From contig MU008160.1 of NCBI GenBank assembly GCA_010909165.1, forward strand, positions 1,798,001-1,862,000: a DNA stretch of 64,000 nucleotides. The letters run 5' to 3'. This stretch comes from Anthoceros angustus. Taxonomy: Eukaryota > Streptophyta > Anthocerotopsida > Anthocerotales > Anthocerotaceae. Shown in pieces: positions 10,111-21,670 of this stretch; position 1 is the first letter of the stretch, and each line of letters begins with the position of its first letter. The translations under genes were made by a program, and so were the position numbers. Under the pieces are notes generated by a model. The model was not told the origin of the DNA and searched no databases. It was given only the letters and a program-made list of their open reading frames with translations.

Positions 10111-11860
10111 GTGGAGAGGTAATAATAGGGGTAAGTGGCCAAATAGCTAAAGGCCCATGTGTTATAGATCGAAATCTTATCCTCTCATAGTGGATGAATT
10201 GATAGATAGGCCTCTAGGATTGGTAGGCTAAGACCGATTGGTATTTTGGCAAGCCAAGCCGCTTTGTGGGTCGATCTTGGGTATAAGAGGCAGCCTCTTG
10301 ATGAAATGTAAGCAATGTTTAAGTCTTGGTGTTTGGGGGAAGCACGGGGTTTGGGGGTACCAGATCCAAGGTCGTAAGTCTAGACACCGCCTTTGTCACA
10401 GGAGGAGCCAAGAAGACCACTGTTGCCTAGATCCGTGGCGATCCGCAAGAGTGGTGGAAAGCAAGGGGGAGCCTTGAGGTCTCCTTGAGGGAGTCCAAGG
10501 TCAAGAGGAAGGGGTTGTGAAGCCGGGAGGCGTCCACTCTTCCTCATTCTTCTAGTCTAGTACTCACCTTGTGTTTGAGTTTTGTGTGTGTTGAGAGGTG
10601 TTTGGAAAATGAGACAAGTGAACTGTGAGAGAAGTGGAGAATCTGGACATGGAGAGTTGCTGATTGGCTGTTTGAGAGGAGTAAGAAGGACTGGAGAAGT
10701 CTGTAAGTGATGTGTGTTGGAAGAAGAGAGCGTGAGTGGAGGTTGAAGATCCCGTGAGTGGATGGGACGGAATGATTATGGAGAGTGAACAAGTATTTTG
10801 AGAGTTGGTGAGTGTAAGGTGGATGAGAACCTTGTAAGGACTGGAGAGTGTGAGTCGGAAAGTGGAGATTGAATGGGCGTGAGGTGAGAACAAGGAGAGT
10901 TGAAGAGAGTTGGGGAAACTTGGAGAGTGTGGGAGGATCGAGGCACCTCAAGGTGTGAGAGCTGGAGAGGTCTGTATGGAGCTTGGAAGGTGAGCTGAAA
11001 GGCTGGAGAGGGGCAAGGAAGTCAAGAAGTGCCGCAAGAGTGAGGGAGGAGTTATGGGAGAATCCCGATTGGTGGATCTAACTTTGTGGATGAATAAGAG
11101 AGAGAGAGAGAGAGAGATTATCCACTTGGATCCCAAGTGGACCCACCTTCTATTAATAGCCGACTGATCCCAAGGTGGACCCCTCCGCTAGAAATAGAGG
11201 TTGCTAAGATAGCAACCGCCTCTGCTAAGGTAGCAACAGGTCGCTAAGATAGCCACAGTGTCCGAGTGTTGTTAGGATAGTAGCTGTCTCAGAATCGCTA
11301 GATGTTTATGTGTCTGTTTGGTTGGATTGGCTATGTTTTGGTTGTCTTGACACGAAATCACTCCCTTGGGTACGAATCTCAAGTCTACAACGATAAAGAG
11401 GGTAAATGTGGCCTCTTTGTGACCACTTGGTTTAGAAAATCACTCCACATTTTGGGCCGTAGTGTCATTGTTGTCAAGACCTTAGAGTAGACTAACCTTG
11501 TCTAGTAGTGTATTGGGAGTCTTGAGTGATACATGGATGCTACCCATTGAGTCTCGAAAGTTCCGACCCGTGAAGAGAAGACTCAAGAAGAAGACAACGC
11601 TGCGTGGAGCGAGGCTAAGGGTCGCCGAGAGCCGAGGAGAGCAAAGAAAACGTACTACCGGAGGAGCCAAGAAGCAAGCAACAGTCGCCTAGGACGATGA
11701 CCATCCTTGTCTTCCGACCTCCGTCCGAACTTGTGCTGAACTCAAAGAACTTTTGGACAGGCGCTACAGAGATCTGTTGCTAGACCAACAATCGTTGCCG
11801 GGATAGTGACGACGTCATGGCGATTTCGCCTTTTGCAATAACTACTAAGCACCATACCCA
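10111..11860 (+). other. Non-coding internal region of the gypsy element
   Basis: Purine-rich sequence (many GGAGA/TGGAG words) with an (AG)n run at 11096-11117 and a perfect small hairpin at 11199-11217 (arms GGTTGCTA and TAGCAACC, loop AGA). The same block recurs in copy 2 up to 22408. There is no supported gene; the minus-strand openings are the pyrimidine-rich complement. Confidence 0.6.
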
Positions 11861-11865
11861 CGTAT

Positions 11866-12800
11866 GGAGAGAAGAAGGGTATGAAGATCCGACGAGTTTG
11901 TTGAACGCTTTGAGCAACTAACCATTGCAAATCGTGAACTGGGATGCAGCGATTCACTCTTCTACGGAGTTCTTCATGGAGGGCCAAGTGGTACAAGAGG
12001 GAGTACCTCAAGGCATCAAGACTCAAAGAACCTTCAACGAATCAAGAAAGCCTTTTGTGAGAGGTCTGGGGAATAGATGTAGAAGGCTACGTGTTGTCAA
12101 AGTTGGAGTTTTTGAGGAGAAGAAGGAAGGAGACCTTGCAAGCTTATGTTGAGAGGTTTCTTAACTTGCGTGATCGTAGTGGTCCTCACTCGATTTCTGT
12201 GCCATTCGGGTTTGCTAAGGGGTTAGATCCGGGCCGAGATGTGAGGCAAGCGGAGAAAGACGAGACAAGGCCATCAAGGCGGCACTCAACTACGAAGAAT
12301 CCAACTCCTTGGACAAGAAGAAGCACAAGAAGGAAAAGAGCAAGAAGAAGAAGTCCAAGCGAGGGAAGAAGGACAAGGGATCTTCGTCGAGGAGGAAACT
12401 TCGAGGAGAGTGACCTCTCAAGACTCGAGACTGGAGGACTCTTCCTGAGGATGGCAAGACGGAGGAAGAATCCTAAGACGAGAGACGCAGGAAGAAGAAG
12501 AAGGTTGGCGCTTAAGAAGAAACCGAGGCTCGAGGATCAAGGGAGCTGGCTGTAAACAAGAGGCTAGTGCTAAGAAGGAAGTGGAACAAGTCAAGAGGGA
12601 CAAGGCTGCACAAGAAGGTGCAACAAAGAAGAAATGAAGATGGAGGAAATGATGAGCAAATTGAGAAGTTTCACCTCAACGCCGTGGAAGGAGCATGAGA
12701 AGAGGAGAGCCGCATCCAAAGGCTCGGGCTAACCTGCTTTGTTCCACTTGTGGCCAGCCAGCCACACTAAGTCCAATCATGTGGCCAAGGTGCACATGCT
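11866..12800 (+). pseudogene. gag remnant with zinc-knuckle-like motif
   Basis: Frames joined across indels give a retrotransposon gag core: DEFVERFEQLTIANRELG near 11890-11945 and ETLQAYVERFLNLRDRSG near 12130-12185, then a Lys-rich nucleic-acid-binding stretch (12290-12400). Near 12735-12780 a CSTCGQP motif followed by H-T-K-S-N-H resembles a CCHC knuckle whose last Cys is replaced by His. At least three frameshifts separate these pieces, so no complete Gag could be made from this copy. The family call rests on the YVERFLNLR-type core and on its place before protease. Confidence 0.6.
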
Positions 12801-13684
12801 ACGACGAGGAGGAGGAAGAGGATCGCTGGAGGATACCTACCGATCCGTGGAGGTTTCCTGGACAACAAGATTCCCCAAGACCGCCCATCCATCGATGAAT
12901 TCCATGGGGCGCATTCAGAATAACCAAGTGCCTGTGGTTGCTAAAGCAAGGGTTCGCAAATCAGAGTCATGCAAATAGCTGCTCATCAACAAGACAAAGC
13001 CAATGGTGAACGGCCGTGCCAAGACCGCAAACAATGGTGTGTAGGGAGTGTCACTTGCCCAAACCGAGGAAGACTCTCAATTGCTCAACCACCGTGAGGG
13101 TTCAAGGCATCCCAAGGAGCCGTGCGCCATGCACGTGGAGGATGCCCTTATGGTCGCTTTGGGAGGATGCGGAAGCCATGGTGTTTGGGAGCTAGATGGA
13201 CTGGGGGTGAGGAGACTACTAGGAGGTAAAAGCTAGGAGAAGAAGAAAGAGAGAGGCACCACAAAGTCCAAGAGAGCACTCCAAGCCCGGAGGGAACGGA
13301 TCTAGAGGAGACACTTGAGAAGGAGAACCCCAGAAGGAAGAATCAAGGAGTGAATCGCCTGGGGCGCCGAGAAAAGAAGTTCCAAAGAAAAGGGAGAGGA
13401 ACCCGAGTTTCCACCGGACGTCGCCGGAAGTCATGGAGATGATAGAGGAGGAATTGACCAAGACAAAATCACCGAGCTCGTGATCCCGAGACGCAGAAGT
13501 CCTCTCGTTAGCAACCGCTAAGGCGGCCGCTAAGCAACCGCCGACGTTGTTGCTAAGGGAGCAACCGCGATCGCTGGGAAGAAGGAGGGAATCGAGGACC
13601 ATTTAACCTTGAAGCCATCATGGATTTGCCATCACGCTTTGGTCAACTATTGAAGGACAACCAAGTACAACAAGTTCGAGGGCC

Positions 13685-14110
13685 TTGCAAGAAGCGCAAC
13701 CCAAGAGGAAGAGGCGATTGCCCAAGCCAGGACCAAGGGTGCTGACTCCTACAGTCAACCTAGTGTCCATGATAGACCAAGGGCCAGCGGAGCTGCAAGT
13801 AGAGATCGCTGGCTGCGTCATCAAGCGGGTTCCCCTGGATACTGGATCCGAGGTGAACATCATGACGGAAGCAATAGCAAGGAAGCTTGGGTTGGACATT
13901 GAGCATACCACAAAGGTGCTGAGATTGGCTGACATGTCAAAAATGCAGCCTGTGGGAGAACTGAAGGGAGTAACCACCATCATAGGGACCATTCCTATCT
14001 CATGGACTATGTGGTTATCCAAAGACAAGGCGCCTGTGTACGACATCCTATTGGGAAGGACCGTCAGATGGCTCAAGATGCAAGATGACTTGGGGAGGAA
14101 GGAAGTAAGC
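13685..14110 (+). pseudogene. Aspartic protease (retropepsin) domain of the gypsy element
   Basis: The open frame holds the retropepsin active-site motif LDTGSEVNIMTEAIARKLGL (near 13833-13892) followed by a flap and strand region and the DILLGRT box (about 14040-14065) typical of gypsy proteases. The frame stays open to 14488 but becomes nonsensical after about 14100, indicating a frameshift. In intact elements this domain cleaves the Gag-Pol polyprotein. It lies directly upstream of RT, as expected for the order PR-RT-RH-INT. Confidence 0.85.
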
Positions 14111-14799
14111 CAATGGATTGGGACCCCAAGACGAAGGAGGCGAATTTGTTTGAGTTGGAGCAGGATACCACCGTGGGGAGACTCCTACAACGGAAGGATA
14201 CACATTGGAGAAACATCGACTGGAGGAAGAAGGAGGGAACGGACAAATTTTGCACATATCGCATGGTCGATGAGGAGGAAGAGTATAGGAGGGATATCCC
14301 TTACTCCCTCAATTTGGTGGACCGCTTTGGTTCATGGAGGACTGCATCAGGAGAGCCGACAAGAACCACGAAGCACAGGCGTTGCTAAAGCAACACACTC
14401 AACAAAGGTTGCTAAGGGGATCGAGGACAACAAGAAGCCGAAGAGGGTGAGCCGTGGATCATTCGATTCACCTCGAGGACCTATTTAGGGAGTGGGGATG
14501 AGGGAAGAGGACCTGAACCGGAGGAAGGGTTTGGTGAGAGTTCAGCACCCGTGGAGCGAGAATGGGTACAAGCGACGAGATTAAGGATGTGGAGGTATTG
14601 CGAAGGTGCTGAAGTTTGCACGATGGAACCAGCGAAGAAGGAATGAAACAGCCCTCCGAGTTCATCGACGGTTTTTCGAGGTGATGATATGAAGGGATTC
14701 CCAAGAAGTGGGGAGCATAGGATCGATTTGGAGCCGTGGAGCGACTCCCTGCGAATTCCCAATACAAGCTGAACCCAAAGTACTCATCAAGGTGAAGGA

Positions 14800-15900
14800 G
14801 CAATTGAATTGTACTTGAAGGCGACGCCATCTATCCAATCGTCAACAGAGTGGGTGGCTCCGATCGGGTTCAAGAAGCACCGGAAAGATTCGAGTATGCC
14901 AAGACGGAGGAAGCTCAACAAAGCAACCAAGAAGGACCATTTCCTCGCCATTCATCGACAACATCCCGGATTTGGTCGGAAGATGTGTGTACTGCTTGAC
15001 TGCACGGGGTACAATCACCGTGCACTTGAGGAGAGTGACCCCTTCACAACGGATTGGGGACCTTCATAAGAGGAGTGCGTCGGATTGACGGAGCGCTTCC
15101 TTCATGCGAGCATGGTTGAGATCTTCAAGGAGTATCTCCACAAGTTCATGGAGGTATTCCTAGATGATTTTGTGTGTTTGGGAGTGTGGAGGAGCACCGG
15201 ATCACTTGCGGCGGTGCTTGGCAGGTGTCGTGAAACTCAACTTTGCCTACATCCCGAGAAATGCTACTTTGGCATGCGGAGGGATTTTGTTGGGGCACGA
15301 ATTTCAGACGAGGCATCAAGTTGATCCGCAAGGTGAAGATGATTGTTGCCCGAAGCTCCAACAACTCTCAAGGAACTCGGGGTTCCTTGGCATGGTGGGC
15401 TACTACACGCTTTGTGCCTAACTTTGCTAGGAGGGCGCTCCGACCAGCTTGTTGAGGAAGGACCAAGAGTGGACCGACACCGAGAGGAGGCAAGATTTCA
15501 AGATTTGAGGACCACGTTGGTAACAACCCTCAAGGGACCGGATTGGAGCAAGAAGTTCCATGTTTACGTGGATGTTTCCGCCGCCATTGGTATGCCTTGA
15601 GCCGGATGACAAGAAGAGGGACTACCCAATCTACTACGGACGGCAACTCACCGATGCGGAGCGCAAGTACACAACAACCGAAAGGGAAGCCCTTGGGATG
15701 GTGTATTCAAGAAAAGTTTCGCCATTATCTCCTCTCCTATGAGTTTGTGTTCCATGTTGACCATTTTGCTCTCAAGCATCTTGTCAACAAGGCGGATCTT
15801 CGTCGCATAGCTCGTTGGATCTGCTGTAAGAGTTCACCTTCACGGTGGAGACACGTGAGGGGAAGAAGCATGTGAATGCCGACTACTTGTCTCGCTTGAA
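14800..15900 (+). pseudogene. Reverse transcriptase and RNase H of the gypsy element
   Basis: RT motifs are recognisable in order across several frameshifts: STEWVAPIGF (about 14840), RKLNKATKKDHF (14905), an SGYNH-like box (15005), FTTDWGP (15045), FMEVFLDDF with the catalytic YLDD-like pair (15148), LHPEKCYFG (15245), LRGFLG-like and YYRRFVPNF-like boxes (15370-15425). RNase H follows: a VYVDVSAAAIG-like start (15563), RQLTDAERKYTTTEREALG (15640) and HVDHFALKHLVN (15757). At least six indels break the frame. The order is that of Ty3/gypsy; RT copies the element RNA and RNase H removes the template. Confidence 0.9.
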
Positions 15901-16329
15901 GACGGAGAAGGTGGAGCATGATCAAGAAGATCATTTTCGGATGAAGCTTTGCCGGAGGAGGATGAGGAGAGTGCTAGGCCCAATGCCAAGTTGATCGGAA
16001 ACGGAGGTACAGCACCAAATGAGAAGGGAGGGAGAAGTTTGTGCCACCCCTATGAGGAGGTCTTTCGCTTTTAGCAACGGGGTCGATAAAGACGTCACAA
16101 CAAAGAATGAGGTTGTTCTATACTTCTCCGCACTGCGGGACAAGCCGCATGGTAGGGCCGATGGAGTTGAGAGGTTGTGGGTCAAGGATGGTCAAAAGGA
16201 CCGGGTTCTCGCCCTTGCATGAGGAGGAGGCCGGAGGTCACTACGCTACCAACGTGACTGTAAGAAGATCTGAGGTGGTATTGGTGGCCAACCTTGCATA
16301 GATGCTAGGGAGTTCATCAAGCTGTTGTG

Positions 16330-16880
16330 ATGCATGTCAAAGGGTTGGGAAGCCAACCAGACCACACAAAGGGCCATTGGTCCCTATCCTAGCCTTGGCG
16401 CCTTTGAGAAGTGGGGATTGACTTCACCGATTCAACCCAAGACCAAGGGGAGCCAACCAATATATTCGTAGCAACGGACTCTGCACGCATGGTGGAAGCT
16501 CAAGCCTTGCCGTGGACACGAAATGTGGTGGCTGTGTTCTTGTTTGAGCATATCATCACAAGGTACGGTCGTTGGTTGTGGCTGGGTACCCATTTCATCA
16601 ACGAGGTGATCTCACACATGGTGAAGTATTTCAACATCAGCCACGGAAGACCACCCCTACAACCCCAAGGCGAATGGACTCACGGAGAAAGCTAATGGTT
16701 GTTTTGATCCTCAACAAGTTAACCATCACTACACTACGATTGGGACCGAAGCTTCACTGGCAGGGGACAGATGGAGAAGGTGACCACACAATGACTCCCT
16801 ACTACCTCACCTATGGGCATTCACCACCATGCCCATTGAGTTTGAAGTGCCAACGTTGAGAGTCCAAGAGCATAAGAGGA
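16330..16880 (+). pseudogene. Integrase core of the gypsy element
   Basis: The core starts near WGIDFTD (16412; first catalytic Asp). It continues with IFVATD and MVEAQALP, then LGTHFINEVI near 16590, where the second Asp is replaced or lost, and after a frameshift YNPK-like and GLTEKANG-like sequence containing the catalytic Glu (16660-16695). The conserved MTPYYLTYGHSP box lies at 16792-16827. No chromodomain is seen before the polypurine tract. Frameshifts and a His in place of the expected acidic residue suggest inactivity. Confidence 0.85.
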
Positions 16881-17186
16881 TGACGGTGGAGGAGAGCCAT
16901 TGGAGAGGCTCATAGGCTTTGTTCAAGACATGGAGAAGGAACAAGCACATGTAACGCCAAGGGAAGAGGAAGGAATGGCATGACCTAAGTTGCAAAAACA
17001 AGAGTACGTTGTTCCGGGACTTGGCGCTATGACACAGTACATGCACTTCGAAGTCGCATCTTAGATGGATGGGTCCTGGTGCCGCAAGTGTTCGACAATG
17101 GATCCACACACCGCACAACTTGACTCGCTAACCAGGTCAATGGTTGGCGCGTGAAGAAGTATTAAATAAGTTGGCGGGACGCCAAC

Positions 17187-17203
17187 AAATGAGAAGGGGA
17201 GTA
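17187..17203 (+). other. Polypurine tract before the 3' LTR
   Basis: AAATGAGAAGGGGAGTA directly precedes the TGTGG start of the 3' LTR, the usual place of the plus-strand primer. Confidence 0.75.
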
Positions 17204-18231
17204 TGTGGTGACCACATGGGTACTGCACTCTAAAGGAGTTTTTTTTTTGTTTTGTGTTTAAGTTGTGAGAATCGTGGAGTTGGAATGTGAAGTAGGTTAG
17301 GAAATAAGAAAAGTCTACTAGAGCCTAGTAGGAGGAAGAGAGTCTAGTCCCGATCCCGGATGTAACCTTGGAGGGTTGGCTGCTCGACCGTTGCTAACGC
17401 TGTTGCTAGGGCTGCTGTTATGTGACCGTTGACAAACCGACGGGAGCCTGCTATGGTAGCAACCAAGTGGAGTTATTTTCCGATAAATTTGGAAAACCTA
17501 ATTGAGCGAAATCATTGGAAATACCCAACGGAAGTAACGGGGTCCTAGCAATTAAGTCCGGGAAGAAGGGTATTTGAAACGAGTCCAAGACGGCCACGCT
17601 CAAGCTCGAGCGTGACGGAGACGGGGCGCCGGAGACAGCCGGGCGAGTCGCGACGGTGTGCAAGCACGGGCGATGGGCGACAGCCGGAGGATGCGCGGTC
17701 CGGGAGCAGAGGCAAGCGCGGCAGGAGGGGAAGGAGCCAGAGAGCGGCGTGGAGAGCTCGGAGCGCGTGGGCGCACGGAGCAGGCAAGGAAGGTGTGGCG
17801 AGCGCCAACAGTGGGAGAATCGGCGGAGAAGGCGGGTGGGCGGGCAGGCTGCGCCGGAAGGAGCAGGAAGAGTGAGCGGCGGGTGGCCGCAGAGGAAGAG
17901 GGAGGCGAGTGGGCGGGGAAGGTGGCGCACAGAGGAGCGCAAGACAAGAGGAGCGGAGGGTCAGAGGGGTCAGGGCTGCCAGTATGCCGAAAGAGTAAGT
18001 GGGTTGAGGGCAAAATCGGGACGAGGGAGGTCGAGCGGAGGGTAGCGCTTGGGGGGTCGCCAATCGTGGTTGCGTGATACACGACCTCACCTGAGGAGGA
18101 AGGCAGGCCGGCGAGGGGCAAGGCATGAGAAAGGATGTGAGGGGAGAGGGGTGCGGTGTCACCGGACAAAAACGGGCTGAAGATGGGTCAGGAATCGAAT
18201 AAAGGGCCGTGACGCATCCGGAGGAATCCAG
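17204..18231 (+). repeat. 3' LTR of the gypsy element, also the 5' LTR of the second internal copy
   Basis: Same start as the LTR at 6594. It contains the T-run, the AAGTCTACTAGAGCC box and a GAATAAA signal near 18192. It is about 350 bp shorter than the first LTR because it lacks the 23-bp array and has other deletions. The same leader sequence as after the 5' LTR follows it, so it doubles as the left LTR of a second, truncated unit. Confidence 0.75.
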
Positions 18232-18311
18232 GACACGCCATCGTGGAGTTGAAGCCGGAAGTGCGGGAATTTGCCGCCGGAGCTCGACTGTAAGTCGGCT
18301 CAGGAGACGAC

Positions 18312-18587
18312 ATGGCCCCTAAGAAGACCACTCCGGTGGCCATTGAGGCCATTACCATCGCTCAATGGCCCAACATGGGGCAATCGGAGAGTGAAGCGGT
18401 CTTGGTGGCTAAGCATCACTTGTCCTTCATGGACAAAAAGTGGTGCTACAATAGCCTAATTGGTTGGGAGTGCAGGCACATGAGGGAGAAGGCCATGGGA
18501 AGGCAACACGAGAACCAACCCCGCACTGGAATATTCTTGTTCCAGTCTATGAGAGGCTCAAGAGGAATGTGGTGGAATAATCATTGA
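18312..18587 (+). pseudogene. Extra 5' ORF of the gypsy element, copy 2 (best preserved start)
   Basis: ATG at 18312 opens a 91-codon frame beginning MAPKKTTPVAIEAITIAQWP and containing HHLSFMDKKWCYNSLIGWEC. Frame-shifted continuations follow (18700-18882 with LEHIVDHFLSFYEVVRGSK; 19670-20266 with a basic helical segment). Copy 1 preserves the same blocks with different indels, so the ancestral product was several hundred residues long. I do not recognise a family. Its place upstream of gag is unusual for a simple gypsy element. Confidence 0.5.
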
Positions 18588-20241
18588 TCCTTTCGTGAAG
18601 CCATCTCCCAAAAGTCGCAGGAGGCAAGCCGCCATTCACATTGTCTAGGGTGGAGAATGGCCGGGTCACCAACAAATTAGACCGAGGCCGGATTAGCCAG
18701 TGGATCCTGTGCTCTCACTCACTAAGAAGCTAGAGCACATTGTCGACCATTTCTTGTCTTTCTATGAGGTGGTGAGAGGGTCCAAGATAGATTGGGCTAG
18801 GATGTTCTATGACACAAGATGCGTGGAGAGGGACCACTTGACCCTACCATCACCTAGCCCCTCACCCTATCTCCCTTCTTAATCCACATTTTTGACCATG
18901 CCAAGTTGCCGGAGGGATAGATGGTCTCACCTTCCATGCCCGGAGGCCGTGTTTGAAAGAAGGAAGCCCAAAGAGGAGTCGAGGAAGAGGCCATCTCCGT
19001 GGCACCGGGAGTGAAGATGAGAAGTCCAAGTGTCCATGAAGAGGAATGTGGCGCTTGCTAAGGCATCACCATGGCTAACAAAGCAACCGGAGTTGCTAAG
19101 ACCCCAACAGCACCAAGAGAGGTCGGGCCGAGCAACAGGGACTCCAACCACTCCTAGAGCCACAAGAGCACGACTGGGAACTCACCGGAGAGGATAAAGG
19201 AAAGGCCAGGCAGCACTGGGCTCAGAGGAGCCCGTGGCTGGGAAGCCACAGTCAACAGAGGAATCGCCCAACCTTGGGCACCGAGAATCCGAGAAAGTCA
19301 CTACTGCTCAAAGGTGACCTCAAGTATACCCAAGTGGTCGCAGGGAGAGCCGCGCCAGATAGGAAGGAGGGAACCCATCCCGAAGGTTTGGGGCCTAACA
19401 TCACCCGCAAGAGCCGGTCTCATGGCACGCACTAGGTGAGATGGAGGACCGATAGCTCGGTCCTCTCTTTGTTAGGTTTACAGCAAAGGGAACAGGGAGA
19501 GGAGGGAGCTCCAGGAATGAAGGAGAAGGAGGTCTTGAGGGACGCCTAGGTAGCATGGAAGCGGAATTAAGGAAGGTCCGAGAAGAGTTGCGGAAGACCA
19601 AGGATCAGAAACCCTCATGGTTCATCGGACGCAAAGCACCATAGGGGAGCCGCAGAATGTCATCTCGAGATGCAAGTTCAGCCGAAACTCGGATGCCGGG
19701 CGCCACAAGAAGGAGAGGGACGAGGCAAGGAAAGGTTGGAAAGAGGCCAAGAGGGCTGTGGATTGCAAGGAGAGCCACCGTGGAAGATGCGGAGCCTCCC
19801 ATGGAAGAATCTGTCGAGTTGGCAAATGAGGAGGTTACAAGCAACCGCCCCGCTAAGGAAGCACACTGCACTGCTAAGGGAGCAACAGCTCCAAGACCGA
19901 GCTACAACAAGGAAGAAGGGGCAACAGAAGACCGGAGGAGGACAACAGCTGTGGGGAGCGGGTAAGCACCGCCTAAGAAGTCTAACTTCCCAATGGTGCA
20001 TTAGATTGAGGGATGCTTATCAAGATAACCATGTGCCCGGATTCTCCTTGGCTGGAGAGAAGATTGTCTCCGAAAGTTTATGTTGTTGTGGGCAGGGGGA
20101 CATGGAGGTACTTGATCCATGCCTTGACGGCACCGGATCCTACCTATGGGTTGGATTCTTAAGGAGGAAACTCTCACCGACCCATCCAGATTCAAGAGCT
20201 CACCGAGGAGGAGTACTGGACTATGCGGCGAGCACAAGAGA

Positions 20242-21670
20242 GAGAGGAGTCCAGCTGAGGAGGTAGAGATTTTATGGGAGAGATTGCCCAACCAGCCAAG
20301 AGGGAGGAGAGCAAGAGGAGAACATGGGGCTAGGGCGGCCTAGGAGGCCTGTGAGAGGTAATAGGGGTGGCCTCAAATAGCTAAAGGCCCATGTGTTATA
20401 GATCAAATCTTATCCTCTCTCATAGTGGATGAATTGATAGATAGGCCTCTAGGATTGGTAGGCTAAGACCGATTGGTATTTTTGGCAAGCGCCCAAGCCG
20501 CTTTTGTGGGTGATCTTGGGTATAAGAGGCACCTCTTGATGAAATGTAAGCAATGTTGGCCTAAGGTCTTGGTGTTTGGGGCGAGCACGGGGTTTGGGAG
20601 TACCAGATCCAAAGGTCAAGTCTAGACACTGCCTCTTGTCACAGAGAGCAAGAAGACCACTGTTTAGATCCGTGTGGCCGATCCGCAAGAGTGGTGGAAA
20701 GCAAGGGGGAGCCTTGAGGTCTCCTTGGAGGGAGTCCAAGGTCAAGAGGAAGGGGTTGTGAAGCCGGGAGGCTGTCCACTTTCCTCCCTCTGCCTAGTCT
20801 AGTACTCACCTTGTGTTTGAGTTTTCGTGTGGAGATTTGGTGTTTGGAAAATGAGAGACAAGTGAACTGAGAGAAGTGGAGAATGGACATGGAGAGTTGC
20901 TGATCTGTTTGAGAGGAGTAAGAAGGACTGGAGAAGTCTGTAAGTGATGTTTGTGTTGAAGAAGAGAGGAGTCCAGCTGAGGAGGTAGAGATTTTATGGG
21001 AGAGATTGCCCAACCAGCCAAGAGGGAGGAGAGCAAGAGGAGAACATGGGGCTAGGCCTAGGAGGCCTGTGAGAGGTAATAGGGGTAAGTGGCCTGAAAT
21101 AGCTAAAGGCCCATGTGTTATAGATCAAATCTTATCCTCTCTCATAGTGGGAATTGATAGATAGGCCTCTAGGATTGGTAGGCTAAGACCGATTGGTATT
21201 TTTGGCAAGCAGCCGCTTTTGTGATCTTGGGTATAAGAGGCCTCTTGATGAAATGTAAGCAATGTTGGCCTAAGTCTTGGTGTTTAATGAGCACGGGGTT
21301 TGGGAGGGTTCGATCCGCGTAAGTCTAGGCACTGCCTCTGTCACAGGAGAAGACTACTGTTGCCCAGATCCGTGTGGCCGATCCGCAAGAGTGGTGGAAA
21401 GCAAGGGGGAGCCTTGAGGTCTCCTTGGAGGGAGTCCTCAAGGTCAAGAGGAAGGGGTTGTGAAGCCGGGAGGCTGTCTCCTCTTACTCATTCTCTGCTA
21501 GTTGTCTAGTACTCACCTTGTGTTTGAGTGTGTGTTGGAGATTTGGTGTTTGGAAAATGAGAGGAAAAGTGAACTGAGAGAAGTGGAGAATGGACATGGA
21601 GAGTTGATTGGCTGTTTGAGAGGAGTAAGAAGGACTGGAGAAGTCTGTAAGTGATGTTTGTGTTGAAGAA
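20242..21670 (+). repeat. 722-bp tandem duplication inside the second gypsy copy
   Basis: GAGAGGAGTCCAGCTGAGG starts at 20242 and again at 20964, and the sequences run in parallel to about 20963 and 21670. Copy 1 has the segment only once. The junction at 20958-20968 falls in GAAGAGAG, which is shared by both ends, pointing to short-homology or slippage duplication. Confidence 0.85.

Larger units (their letters stand above)
6594..18231 (+). mobile_element. Ty3/gypsy LTR retrotransposon, decayed, about 11.6 kb
   Basis: Two direct LTRs (starts 6594 and 17204, both TGTGGTGACCACATGGG) enclose an internal region whose order is unusual 5' region, gag, protease, RT-RNase H, integrase. This order defines Ty3/gypsy (Metaviridae). 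A polypurine tract lies directly before the 3' LTR. Every coding domain is broken by small indels, so the copy is not autonomous as read. About 3.6 kb of sequence separates the 5' LTR from recognisable gag, which is long for a simple gypsy element. The LTR 3' ends are placed near 7980 and 18231 and are uncertain, because both LTRs run into the same internal sequence. Confidence 0.85.

Noticed and set aside
17451-18169. ORFs of 139-205 codons on both strands
   Set aside because: They lie inside the gypsy LTR, are low-complexity (Pro/Ser/Leu or Arg/Gly/Glu) and overlap each other.
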